The position numbers and the translations under genes are program-made. 64,000 nucleotides of DNA from NCBI GenBank assembly GCA_903813345.2, contig CAIIXF020000010.1, positions 32,518,425-32,582,424 of the forward strand. Direction: 5' to 3'. Positions 25,331-36,401 of the stretch are shown here, one piece after another. This DNA is from Owenia fusiformis (taxonomy: Eukaryota; Annelida; Polychaeta; Sabellida; Oweniidae). Position 1 is the stretch's first letter. Each line of letters begins with the position of its first letter. A model generated the notes under the pieces. That model worked only from the letters and a program-made list of their open reading frames with translations. It made no database searches and was not told the origin of the DNA.

Positions 25331-26995
25331 AGACATGATTATCTAAAGACAGAAAAAGGAAATCCCCATTTGTGGAGTAATTATGCACAATATTTGTTTA
25401 TTTGATGGATTTGATTTTTTAGTAATATTTAAAAGAGCATATAAAATTAGACAATTTATTTTGACAACTTTAGATTTTCTCTGTTTTCTCTTGCAGTATT
25501 GCAATCATTTTTTGTATTTTATTAAGTAAGTTATTAGTACACGTAATATGGACTTAATATGTTTTTTAGGGGTTTTATATTTATTGCATTCCCTGTATAT
25601 ATTTATGGAATTGCTCTGAGTACTTTTCCATAATTCATTTTGGATTTAGAATGAACATGTGCAGTTTTTATGGGGCCCTAAAGATTCATCATATCAAGAA
25701 AACAATTATTTAATGTTCCTATTACATTCTTCCTGGCTGGAACATTTTTTCACATACCATTGGAAAGTGAACACCTTTGGAAAGCTCAAACAATAAAAAG
25801 TCAAATTTTCAAATTACTGATTGTGTATCAAATTTGGAAATTATGGTGAATTTGTATTTTGTAGCACTAGAAAATAATGAAATTGTGATACAAATTATTG
25901 AAAATGAACTGATGATTTTTTGATAAGGGGATGTATTATAAATCAGATGACTTCGCAAATGTGAAACAACTGTCGTGGTATGTTAGTATCAGGAGCAATC
26001 GGTGCCTCTTTATTGCAAACAATTAAGTCCGACCAGTTCTTTTTGAAGTATGGGTTCGCCCGGCCAGCTGGTGGTAATATAACAAGTAAACTTCAAAATC
26101 ATGATATGTTTTTACATGAATACAACTTTGAGTGTATTATCTATGATAGTGAAGAATTATCCTATACTTAAGTTGATCTCTGGAAATATTAAAAACAGTT
26201 GTTGAAGATATCAAAACGTTGATATATGAGACTGGTTGGGTTTAGCACAAGTGGGGCATATATCTTTAATAACATCAAATGTCAATAGCCGAAAGATGAA
26301 CCTAAAAAATTCACATAAAAGTTTCTGTATATATACATAAAAAGAATGGTTCTCATCTATTATCAATTATTTCTTCTCCCGGCAAAATAAATTATTTTTT
26401 ATTCTGTCATTTTGTTATATATCATGTGAAAGCGATAGGAATGGAGGTACATAAATGGAAGGGTCCTAGGATCTTTTTATAGACCTGGTTCAGTCCTATA
26501 TTTATATTGTACAGCTATTATTTGATCATTTTCTCACTGTTTTGATACTTTTGACATTTTGTAATAGAGGTATTCAAGTCTGGATTTAAATCCACCTTTA
26601 TGCAAATACAGTTTTGAATATCTGTGATATGGTTTGTCTATATTAATTTGTGAATTTATTGTTGCCCTTGTGCATTTACTAAAAGCTATTTGGTTTTTGA
26701 CCTCTTAAATTTTTTTTACTTTGCTCATCTCTCTGGTTTATCTGTAGTGTTAACTGGTTTATATTCTATTGTTGCCCTTTTTTGTGCATTTACTAAGATA
26801 TGCATAATAGGCATTTACCTTTTGGCCTATTAAAACCCAGGGTCTCTAAATGCTTGGTAGACACCTTGGTGTACGCCGTGGAGTGTTGAGGGGTCTATCC
26901 TGATGGATGCCACCTAGGTGTGGATGTACCAGTCCATCATCACTCACCACCTGAAGTAAAAGCTCATTTCTAAAATGCAAATATAGGATTCCTGC

Positions 26996-27057
26996 TAGTT
27001 AATGCCCCCCCCACCCCTCTCCCTCCCTTCTCCCCATCCCCACCACCCAAATATAAA
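26996..27057 (+). repeat. C/T-rich tract
   Basis: About 60 bases of almost pure pyrimidine with CCCC runs. Similar shorter C-runs occur at 15099-15118 and 22895-22912, and a G-run at 63986-63995. Confidence 0.6.
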
Positions 27058-27394
27058 ATGCTCGAAAAGAATGGAAGTGGGCTAACCAAGGGGCATAGCA
27101 TCTGTGACCAATGGTTACAGTTTTGTAATTGTAACATACAAGGGGTCTTGTGGACTGGACTTTGGGTTGTATACATGGTTCTAAACTTATAGGTGAATTA
27201 GCACAATTTTGGTCGAAATTTTATAAACCGCCTAAACCTCTAAAAATGATATTATTTTAAAATTGGATGAATAAGATGTATCTGAAATATACATAGATTA
27301 GATATTTTAACCATCTCAAATCTGGTATCATTTAAGCTATTTTATACCTGAAGCATATATGTATGATTATCACCTGTAAATGAACTTTTATGAT

Positions 27395-27532
27395 GGTCAT
27401 GCTTTAAAGCATGTTTGAATGGTATACAGAGGAATCCCCAAGGAATAATATGTACCAGCTTGTAGCTGATGTTTTGAATAATATAGAAATATAAGAGAAC
27501 AGAGAATTTATTTGAATTTTGGAAAGAAATGA
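27395..27532 (-). repeat. CGTCTGC element, reverse, diverged
   Basis: GGTCATGCTTTAAAGCATG, CCCCAAGGAATAATATG and ATATAGAAATATAAGAGAA are present; the tip is lost. Confidence 0.55.
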
Positions 27533-27826
27533 TTTGGATGTTGTAGCGCTAGAGATATTTTAAAAATGGGAGTTAGGATTATGAGTTATGATAGATATTA
27601 TATTGGTTTAATTATGGTTACTATACCGGTAGCCCAATTATAGCATCCCTACCTAAATATCTTCTGATTTGACTTTAAAATTGTCCACAAATGTTGCAAA
27701 AGATGCCAAAAACATATTTAAATTATTTAAGATATTCTTAAAATTTTGTGAATCAAAATTTGGTATATTTAATGAAATAGAGAAATCTTAGTATAAGGGT
27801 AACTCATGAATTTCTTTCTTGTGTTG

Positions 27827-27991
27827 CCGTCTGCTCAACGCTTATTGCGCTCATTTCTCTCTAAAATTTGAATAAAGTGTCTGATTTTTTTGCATTTCTA
27901 TACAATTCAAAGTATTAACTTTCCATTTATCTAGATTATTCCTTGTTAATTCCTCTCTTTTTGGCTGTATTTTATGATCGAAAACATGACC
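27827..27991 (+). repeat. CGTCTGC element, forward, full length
   Basis: CCGTCTGCTCAACGCTTATT to CGAAAACATGACC. It lies about 270 bp before the candidate promoter region. Confidence 0.85.
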
Positions 27992-28215
27992 ATTGAGTAC
28001 CATAAGCGAGGGTTTATATGTTGTTCTAATATCTCTCCTCTATCTACTATTAATTGAGTTAACCAAGTTACATCACTAATGAAATAGCTTTTAATTTGTT
28101 CCAGTCAAAACGAAAATAATCTATGGATTAACCCTGCTGGATTAATTGATTATGTAATATAGATTATGTATTATACATGTAGCTTATGCCAATGAATGAA
28201 GCAATGCCCATAAGT

Positions 28216-28242
28216 GCAGAGTCTAGTTCAACTACACTCTGC
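28216..28242. repeat. Near-perfect 27-bp palindrome upstream of candidate promoter
   Basis: GCAGAGT and TAGTT on the left mirror AACTA and ACTCTGC on the right around a single central C, with one mismatch. It lies about 30 bp before the GC box and could be a dimeric factor site or a small RNA hairpin. Confidence 0.45.
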
Positions 28243-28259
28243 CTAAAAGAGACCATATT

Positions 28260-28500
28260 ACAGTTTAGTAGCCCCGCCCCCACGACGAGTACTGGTGACA
28301 GTTTGGGTAATAAATCACTTGACCTACACGCTGACCTTTCTTCCACCAATCAGCGAGCTTGAAGGAAATACGCCAAATGCGTTCAAATTAAATATGCGCA
28401 TGTCATTGGTCAATTCCGGGCTCAACGATGATGTCAGAAGGAATGACCATATATAAAACGTCGGTCAAATTTGGCCGACGAACACTGATTTGCGCGGTGA
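28260..28500 (+). promoter_or_regulatory. Candidate RNA polymerase II core promoter inside the giant intron
   Basis: In order on the + strand: a GC box CCCCGCCCCC (28272-28281), a CCAAT box CCAATCAGCG (28346-28355), an inverted CCAAT box ATTGG (28405-28409) and a TATA box TATATAAAA (28450-28458). About 30 bases further, where initiation is expected, is AACACTG (28481 on). A consensus splice donor GCG/GTGAGT follows at 28497. A short inverted repeat, CGTCGG with CCGACG (28459-28464 and 28475-28480), lies between the TATA box and the inferred start. The segment is much richer in CpG than the intron around it. It could be an alternative promoter giving an ARID3 product with a truncated ARID, the promoter of a separate small gene or ncRNA, or that of a transposon or solo LTR. 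Confidence 0.45.
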
Positions 28501-29701
28501 GTTCACAGGTTTATTTTAGTTTGAAAGAGTGAAGACGAAGCTCTCTTTTAAGAAGTGAAGTCAAACGAATGCAAAGGGTAATGAAGCAAGTGAGTGCAAA
28601 TGCCAATAGCAGAATGAGAGCGAGAAGCTGTCAAAGAGTCGTCCGACTTGTTATTTGATAAAAAACAAACCCATATATCCCAAAAATGATGATGTCAAGC
28701 AGTACTAAGAAACAAATTTACCACATGACCTATGTATAGGAGACATTGTTTAGATGGGGTGATAAATTGAAGCTTTCAGGGGCACCGCATATGTTCAAAA
28801 TGATGTATATTTGACAAAAACAAAATCTATTGTTGGCATTTTATTGAAAAATAGACAGAAATAGGCTGAAAAATGTGCTGAACTTTTTTTTTGCACTGGT
28901 AACAATTTTAAGAAACAATATATAATCTGATCATGAAGTAGAACCATAACATGTGGAGATGATGCTTATTGTTATGATAGGATGGGAGGGGTAGGTGAGG
29001 AGTGGACGACATGTTGATGAGGGTGAAATTCAAATTGTCCATTTTAATTTACCAATTTATACCTTTCTTTCCCGATCTCTCTCAATTTCTGGACCCTTAT
29101 GGATTCAACATTGAGCTAAATATTTGTCTGGAATTGTAGAAATCTGCAGAAACAGTTGGTCCTGTTATCTCCCAATTCTTTCATTAATTAGTCGACATTT
29201 AATTAAGTCTTTAATTGAGAAATTCTCACCAGTAGAGTTCAACATTATGCGGAAATCAACAGACTAAACTTAAGATGGTTGAGAAGTTTGAACAAATACC
29301 TGGATGGGAATGATTTAATTAATTGATATTGCATAATTAGAAAGTGATTATTATCTCATTAATGTTTCATATGTTTAAAATAGATTAATTGGTATTGAAA
29401 TCAATTAAGTCAATTAATCCGTTTTCTATGATCACTTGTGTTTTATTTGAAGTTCAAATGTTTTCTCTCAATTTGATCCAACTACATAACCATAGAAAAG
29501 TATGGTGTGTATATTATACTCTAAGTTATGTTCCTTTGAACTGCTGTGATTTGCACTATTGATCAAAATATTAAAAATATACTAATTTTTGGATGATTGA
29601 ATCGTTATTTTATAAAAGAACAAAATTACAATATGACTCCAGATTGATTATATGAGTTTTTGTGGAGTTGTGTTTTCAAACTTTGTCATTTGTGCTTTCA
29701 A

Positions 29702-29745
29702 AATATACATAAATGTCACTTTATTCAAATTTGGGGAGAAAATTG
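29702..29745 (-). repeat. CGTCTGC element fragment, reverse
   Basis: Only ATAAATGTCACTTTATTCAA and ATTTGGGGAGAAAAT are left. Confidence 0.4.
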
Positions 29746-29892
29746 TTGAAAATGACTATTACTATAACTTGGCTCAAGTTTTGCCTTAAGATATTAAAAG
29801 TGTGATATATGATCTAGGTTCCAGTAATGGTCAGTCTAATTTGTCAAACACAAGATAAGATACTCAAATCTAAGATAAACTGTCAGAAGAGT

Positions 29893-30049
29893 CTGGTTTT
29901 AAAACTTGAAATTCTGTCCTTAATAATGAAATCTGTAAGAAATAAAGTTAACAGACATGTAGTTGACACTTGAAATCATAAAAATATCAGAAAACCAGGC
30001 ACCTTTTTCGAGAAAATCGCCAAAAGTCAGAGTAGATAGATTCTAGTGA
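29893..30049 (-). repeat. CGTCTGC element, reverse, diverged
   Basis: GTAAGAAATAAAGTTAACAG, ACATGTAGTTGACACT and CAGAAAACCAGGCACC are recognisable; the tip reads CAGAGTAGATAG. Confidence 0.5.
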
Positions 30050-30097
30050 GAAAAGCATGAAATATCTGCAGTCCAAAGGAACAATTTTTAAGTTCCA

Positions 30098-30175
30098 CCA
30101 TCATCATCATTTTATTGATGATAATCATCATTTTACTGATTATAATCATCATTTTATAGATGATAATCGTCATTT
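30098..30175. repeat. 24-25-bp tandem repeat (ATCATCATTTTATTGATGAT type)
   Basis: Three units of GATAATCATCATTTTA with small changes. Each unit is itself partly palindromic (ATCATC with GATGAT). Confidence 0.7.
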
Positions 30176-30509
30176 GATGTTAGATGTATCTAGTACTTTG
30201 AGCTATGAGATCAAATTATTTTTCAGTTGAGAAGAACTCATGATTCTGTTTTAATTGTTTTCAAGGAGCCCATGCTGGAAGCATAGCAGATAATTAGCCA
30301 CTTCTAAATTAGTGATAAGCAGATATCCAACCCAATACTTGAATTCTTTCATAGCATTCTAGAGCTTAGATGTGAATTCTGATTTTGCTTTTTGGGGAGG
30401 AAGCACAAATGGTAATATTTGAACTCCCAAAAAATCTCTAGTAAGCATTTTTTTATTAGTTTTATTTACCAAATATTAAACAGGAAGATTTCAAAGGGTT
30501 ACATAACAG

Positions 30510-30700
30510 TTATATGCTTCCCTCTCAAAATCTCTCTTCTTCTTGATTTTGTACTCTCTATTTCAAATTCTCTAATCCATGTTCTTTGCTTCATTTTCAA
30601 GCTCTCTTTTGAAAGCTTTCTACTTTAAAAGATCTCTATTTCAAACTCTCTATTCCTAACTCTCTTTTTCAAGCTCTCTATTCCAGCCTTTATAAAATGA
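30510..30700 (+). repeat. CTCTCT-rich polypyrimidine tract with loose 15-20-bp units
   Basis: Repeated TTCAAACTCTCTATTCC and TTTTCAAGCTCTCT motifs form a pyrimidine-rich strand of nearly 200 bases. No gene is visible. Confidence 0.6.
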
Positions 30701-30836
30701 TCTCCAGACTTTTATTGACAAAGCAACACCATGTTGAGAGACTATTTTAATGAGTAAGTGAAACTGAGATACATTTCTGGAATTAATTGGCGTTAATGGT
30801 ATAGGTTTGCTATAGATGTGCCCATTCTATGAAAAT

Positions 30837-31001
30837 CCGTCTGCTCTTCGATTTTGTATGATTTCTTTGTAAAATTTGAATGAAGTGTCTGTTTTTCTTA
30901 GATTTCTATACAATTTAGAATATTGACTACTTGTCTGCTTACTTTTCCCGTTGCTATTCCAACTCTTTTTTACTCTATGGGGCATTTTAAAAAGTGATCA
31001 T
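30837..31001 (+). repeat. CGTCTGC element, forward, full length
   Basis: CCGTCTGCTCTTCGATTT to GGCATTTTAAAAAGTGATC. Confidence 0.8.
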
Positions 31002-31519
31002 TGCAAGATTTTATCTCGTGGAATGGTTGTATTTAGAACATTAGATCACCACCTATGGATTAACATTGAAGAAGGTTAATCTTGGAGTGTGCTCTTATAG
31101 GGAAAGGGGTTGTGTCAGCATTGTAAATTATATTCCTTTTCTTTTTGCGTCTTTAGATTTTCTCATCGTGTAACCCATAATACCTTTAAGGTGAATAACA
31201 TCTATATATAATCATAATTACATATCAACAGTAGCTAGCTTGTTTGATTGTTGCAATTATTTTGGGCCAAGCTGGTTTCTTTCATGGAAGGTGTTTTCAC
31301 AATCGGAAAAGTTTGACTCAATCTTGGTTCTTGATCTTCTCGCTTGCAATTCTACAGGTTTGATACAATACGGGTTTCATTGAATTCGCAGATCTTATTT
31401 CAAAGGGGGAGGGATACGTGATGTGAACAGTCACAGTATAGTTCTGGTTTGAATTTTCACATGGGGTTCGGACATCCAATCTAAACAATCCTACCATGTA
31501 TCAACCTGATGTTGAAAAG

Positions 31520-31684
31520 CCGTCTGCACATTCTAATATCACTCAATTTCTCTCTAAAATTTGAATAAACATTCTAATTTTTTATCATTTCGCTACAATT
31601 TAGAGTATATACTTTATCCCAATATGTTTTATTCTTTGCTTATTCCACTATTTTTCACTGTAATTTACATTTTAAAGCATGACC
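31520..31684 (+). repeat. CGTCTGC element, forward, full length
   Basis: CCGTCTGCACATTC to CATTTTAAAGCATGACC; the AATAAAGTGT block reads AATAAACATTC. Confidence 0.82.
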
Positions 31685-31768
31685 GTCAGGATGTTTTTCG
31701 AGGAATCCGTGATGTATCAATACATTGATATCATGGTGGTCCTTGTAATTACACCTTGATACAGATTT

Positions 31769-31805
31769 CCTTAAGGTGGTACAGGTCAGGTGTCCCACCT
31801 TAAGG
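31769..31805. repeat. Perfect 11-bp-stem inverted repeat
   Basis: CCTTAAGGTGG (31769-31779) and CCACCTTAAGG (31795-31805) are exact complements separated by 15 bases. An outer pair (TGATAC with GTATCA) lies a few bases beyond on each side. Confidence 0.7.
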
Positions 31806-32103
31806 ATTCAATTAAAGTATCACAGAACAAGTGTAATGTGACTCTTCCTTTATTTGTTTTAATCTCAAAAAGTAGAAACGAAAATCTGTGAATTTTAAAT
31901 TTTGTTTTTTGATTGATTACTGTGTGGGTTTTGATATCTTCGACTTCAATGTTTCATTTCATAAACTTCTAAAAATGCATTTTTCGATTTCAAACATTAT
32001 TTTCTCACATTATTATAAGATGAGGTAGTTTCACAATTAATGACTTTCTTTACATAAAAATAAATGCCCAGAGAGAATACTCTAAAATAAAATCACAATT
32101 TTA

Positions 32104-32204
32104 TGTTTCATTTAAACAAAAAATTAAGAGAAAAGGATTGAATTGTACGAGAAATATAGTAAACAGGCATGGAAAGCATATTCTGGATTGCATAAAGTTC
32201 CCAC
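32104..32204 (-). repeat. CGTCTGC element fragment, reverse
   Basis: GATTGAATTGTACGAGAAAT and GTAAACAGGCATGG are kept; similarity ends at GATTGCATAAAG. Confidence 0.4.
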
Positions 32205-32772
32205 TGATTGGGATTGTAATTAAGGATTTAAATGGGAAATTAGTAAAATGATCTTAATATGAGTGGTACTTTAAGGATGGGGAGTTTGTCTTTTACTGTT
32301 ATATGCTTCAGGTTGATGTATGTTGATTACTGTATATTAACTCTAACTTTGACCCCTAATTTGTAAATCAAGTGTCAATCCTGACCCTCAGTTTCACCCT
32401 AAATGAAACCGTGGGGCAAATATCAGTTTTGTTTTACTATCCTTTTTATTTAAGACACAAATGAACTTTAAATAAAAATGAAGTGATATTTTTTGTTTTA
32501 TGATATCATAGTCATTTAGATTATAAATGTTGAACAGTATTATTTTGTTCTATTGCATTTTGCATTGCTGGCGAATTATATAATTTGATTGATATTTATA
32601 GGATTGTTCATGACAAGCAAAATGATGTCTAATTCTGGATGATGAGTGAAATGAAAGATACCTTCCTGAATAAATAGGAAATTAGAATTAGAATATTTGT
32701 GAGAAAAAGTCCCCAGAGGGGAAGATAGGAAGGTGTCAGATTATTCTTTGAAATATCAAAAAATGTAATGGT

Positions 32773-32936
32773 GGTCATATTTTAAAATTTAAAATAGAGT
32801 GGAATCAAGTGAAAAAACAAGGAACAAATTATACTCACATGGAGTTTACACTCTAAATTGTTTAGAAATGTAATAAAATCAGACACTTTATTCAAATTTT
32901 AGAGAGAAAATGAGTGAAAAAAGCATGAGCAGACGG
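32773..32936 (-). repeat. CGTCTGC element, reverse, full length
   Basis: GGTCATATTTTAAAATTT to AAAGCATGAGCAGACGG. The tip faces the forward copy at 33053. Confidence 0.87.
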
Positions 32937-33052
32937 TCATTTTAGTGTTTGGAAGGATCTCACATCCTAAAGGCAATAGTAACTTTAGCCCAGTAATTAC
33001 AAACTCTAGACCTTATACAGGATCAGACTGGAACTGTCACATGATTCAATAG

Positions 33053-33200
33053 CTTCTTTCTCATTTCACTCAATTTCTCTCTAAAATTTAAATGAAAAGT
33101 TTTATTTTACTCTGTTTTTTATATATCCCTCTATCAGAGCATTAAATACATGTATATGCTTGCTGGTTTGAATATTTTCAACTCCATTCTGTCTTTTTAA
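33053..33200 (+). repeat. CGTCTGC element, forward, tip lost, right half diverged
   Basis: TCATTTCACTCAATTTCTCT and CTAAAATTTAAATGAAAAG are exact or near. Confidence 0.6.
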
Positions 33201-33283
33201 TTACTTATTTCATTACATATTAAATAATGTGTGACGATCTTTTGAACCCACTAAGTAAATCAATGGACTTTTTATTCTTACAG

Positions 33284-33481
33284 TTCACATTGCATGGAAT
33301 AGTTTCTTGGGGTTTAGTCGGTCTAGCTCGATCTAGCTTAGAATTAGGTATTTTTGCATGTTTGTACTTTACAAATTGCCTGCCTGCTGGGGTCTTAAAT
33401 GACATATTCGCTAATCATGAAGGACAGTTTAAGTTGTTGAAATATAATGTTTTGTCTTCAGTAAAAACATACAGTTTATAA
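33284..33481 (+). pseudogene. Decayed exon resembling the C-terminus of a trypsin-like serine protease
   Basis: An acceptor-like TTATTCTTACAG (ending 33283) is followed by 65 open codons and a stop. The peptide starts FTLHGIVSWGLVGLARSSLE and continues LGIFACLYFTNCLPAGVLND. Trypsin-fold proteases of the chymotrypsin family show LxGIVSWG, then GCAR, then GIFARV or GVYTRV, then a terminal W[IL] helix in this order and spacing. Here the GCAR cysteine is Leu, the Arg of GIFARV is Cys (a one-base CGT to TGT change), and the usual Trp is Cys (TGG to TGC). These are changes expected in a decaying copy. No upstream protease exon with the catalytic Ser motif GDSGGP was found nearby. It may be a fragment carried by a transposon or a partial gene duplicate. 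Chance resemblance is possible. Confidence 0.42.
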
Positions 33482-33784
33482 AACAGTTAGTCTTTTTTGT
33501 TTCAATATTTTTTGTATGAATATTCCATGAATTGGGTATATATAATAATTATTATTGAAGTAATATAAAGCCCTTGATACACAAATAAAGCTACTTTGAA
33601 ATATTATTATCGTATGAAAAATATTATTAAAGGACGAAAGATTATTAAAACTGCACATTTGTGCATGTGATCCACCAATTATGAAATCCACAGCTTTATT
33701 TTTTTCAATCCCATGCTTGAATCTTACCCTGAATTAACCCACTCAACCCATTTCTTTTTGAAGTTCAATCAGCAGCTTGATTTC

Positions 33785-33885
33785 TATTCATTTCTCTATA
33801 ATGTTCATTATGTATTTCATGCCTGTTTACTTTATTCCTTGCTAATTTCACTCTTTTGGTCAATTATTTATGAATGAGTGTGGCT
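33785..33885 (+). repeat. CGTCTGC element, forward, right half only
   Basis: CATGCCTGTTTACTTTATTC and CTTGCTAATTTCACTCTTTT are near-consensus. Confidence 0.6.
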
Positions 33886-34004
33886 ATCATTGAGATTTTC
33901 TTCGTGAAATGATGAATAGAGGAAATCTAGAGTCCAGTAATCCGCACTGATGCTCTTAAATACAACATGGATTTGTATGAAATAATCTAACCTATATTAA
34001 ATGT

Positions 34005-34169
34005 CCGTCTGCTCATGCTTATTTCACTCAATTTCTCGATAAAATTTGAATAAAGTGTCTGATTTTCTTGCATTTCTATACAATTTAGAGTGTTCACTAC
34101 ATGACTGTATATTTAATTTCTCCCTAATTCCACTCATTTCTACCCTATTTTGCATTTTAAAAGATGACT
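34005..34169 (+). repeat. CGTCTGC element, forward, full length, near consensus
   Basis: CCGTCTGCTCATGCTTATTT, GAATAAAGTGTCTGATTTTC, ACAATTTAGAGTGTTCACTA and CATTTTAAAAGATGAC. One of the best copies for deriving a consensus. Confidence 0.92.
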
Positions 34170-35620
34170 ACGACATCATTTCATGAATGAGTTAAGGCAT
34201 CAATTTATGGTATTCTATAATCATAAATTGAGATTAATGAACTCTGTTTTACATTGATCATTCTTTTTCATGATCCCCTTCTTGATCGGCAAAATATTTC
34301 TCATTTCTATTACGATTCTTTTATTTCTTCAAATAGAAAAACGTCCTCTGGGATTCTTCTCGTTCCTTAATAACTAAGAAATTATGTTTTATTTTTCTGA
34401 ATGTTTGACACTTGATATTTTCTCAAGATTTTTTTATATGCATTCTACAATTGTCATAAATTATAACAAATGGCTAGTTTTATTGAGATATGATTGGGAA
34501 AATAATATTTGCTTTTTACGGTCATTTTACTGCAATGTTTTTTAGAATCAATTTAATGACCTTTCAATACCCATGCATTATGACATCATGATTTCTCTAC
34601 ATATTGCAAAACAAGCGTGAAATAAAGAAAAAGTTTATTACTGAAATATTCAAATCGAAAATGTAGCAATTTGACACTTTGGGTCAATTTTCTGTCAGGA
34701 TGTGTGAATTCACCACGATTGGATGATATAATTTCAAGGGATCTCTTTGTCAATTAAATGTGATCACATAGAATCTCCTAAAGTGGAGATAGCGTAAAAT
34801 TCCATTTTGTCTAATGAGAATTTTTGCACCAAATTTTTCACTCATGAATTAAGCGAGTTAACTAGCTTATACCAAGCTTGAAGTTTCCGATTGTCATTTT
34901 CATTTTTCCCAGATTCCCGTTAACATTTTTTTGAAGAATTGCTAAAATTTTCAGTCTCTGCTGTAGAATTTACTGAATTTGCTTTATTCCTTGTCAATTC
35001 CTTTCATTTTTAAATACAAACAACGTTGTCATGACAACATTTTACTAACGGGTATTCAAATTGACCCAGCAATTCTTTTTGTAATGCTGCAAATATATTT
35101 ATTTTAGATTTATAGTTTGCCTTATATATACTAAATTAAGTGTTTTCATAGGAGTTACACTCAAATTGAAAAAATATTTCCCCCGTGAGAGCTGTATATT
35201 CTGAAATGTAAATTGACCGAAAATTAGATCTGTTTTGGAGGTTCTGTGCCCCATAGCAACCTTCACATTAAATAATAAATTGAAAATAGAAAATTTTATG
35301 AGATAATAGGTTTATAAAGCCTATTAATCTCAGGCCAAAACTTTCAAGCATTGACGAGGGTATATATTTTAATGCCCCTATGGGCAAAGACAAAACATAT
35401 TTCCACTTCGCTAATAACATTTTGGTCCCTAGTTGGAGATTTAGGAACAATTTACGACTTAATCAACTCAAAAAACTTAAGATAATTTCATATAAAAGAA
35501 ATTAATTATCAGTGATAATTTGTCATTCTACTTTACTTTTATGTTCCTCACTCAGAATATGCTTATTAAACTTTATGATCTATTAGGTGATGATGGACCC
35601 GCGAATAAATGTTCATAGGG

Positions 35621-35785
35621 GGTCAGGTTTTAAAACATGAAATATTCCAGGAAAGAGTGGATGTAGTCGGGATTTAAATATATAGGCATGTAGTTGAGAC
35701 TCTAAATTGTTTAGGAATGCAAGAAAATTAAACATTTTATTCAAATTATAGAGAGAAATCTAGCAAATAACCGTGAACAGACAGA
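35621..35785 (-). repeat. CGTCTGC element, reverse, full length
   Basis: GGTCAGGTTTTAAAACATG to GTGAACAGACAG; the tip has lost the CGG. Confidence 0.75.
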
Positions 35786-36214
35786 GCTTTGAGGGTAGAA
35801 TGTATTAGCCATGAGAAAGATTATCTAGACCCATATAGGCTAATAAACTTTATAGTGGGGATCACAATACATTGACCAGACGTGCGTCACTCTTGGCTCA
35901 AATTTCTGCTTCAGCGGTTTTATTTTTTCATGCCTTTTCATATTATTTCTCTATTTAAAACTTGAATGATACTCCTGTATTTCAACCATTTAAATTGTTG
36001 TATTTTCTCTCAGTGACATTTACTGGTGTGTGTCACAAATCTAAATTTTTCGTGACATGATTTTTCTAATTTCTTTCCAGACATGAATTTATTTTTATCT
36101 CATCAAGGATAAAGTGATATTCAATATCGGATATGCCATTAGGAAGATTTATTTTAGAGAGCACTGCAGATATTATTTTGGTACTATATACTATATCAGT
36201 AAAAGGACAATTAT

Positions 36215-36401
36215 GGTCACTCATGATTTCTGCAAAATAGAGTGAAAAAGAGTGGAATTCACAAGGAATAAAGTAAACAGACATGTAATTGATATCCTGA
36301 TTTATAAAGAAATATAAAGAAATTAGTTACTTCAATCAAATTTAAGAAAGAAATGACATAAAATGAGCAAATCATTGCAGACGTCAAATTGTAGCAGACG
36401 G
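36215..36401 (-). repeat. CGTCTGC element, reverse, with doubled tip
   Basis: GGTCACTCATGATTT to a first TTGCAGACG at 36376-36384 and a second GTAGCAGACGG at 36391-36401. Confidence 0.7.

Noticed and set aside
25980-26171. A 63-codon frame with a soluble-looking composition (GAIGASLLQTIKSDQFFLKY).
   Set aside because: No acceptor or donor in suitable phase and no recognised family; left as probable chance.
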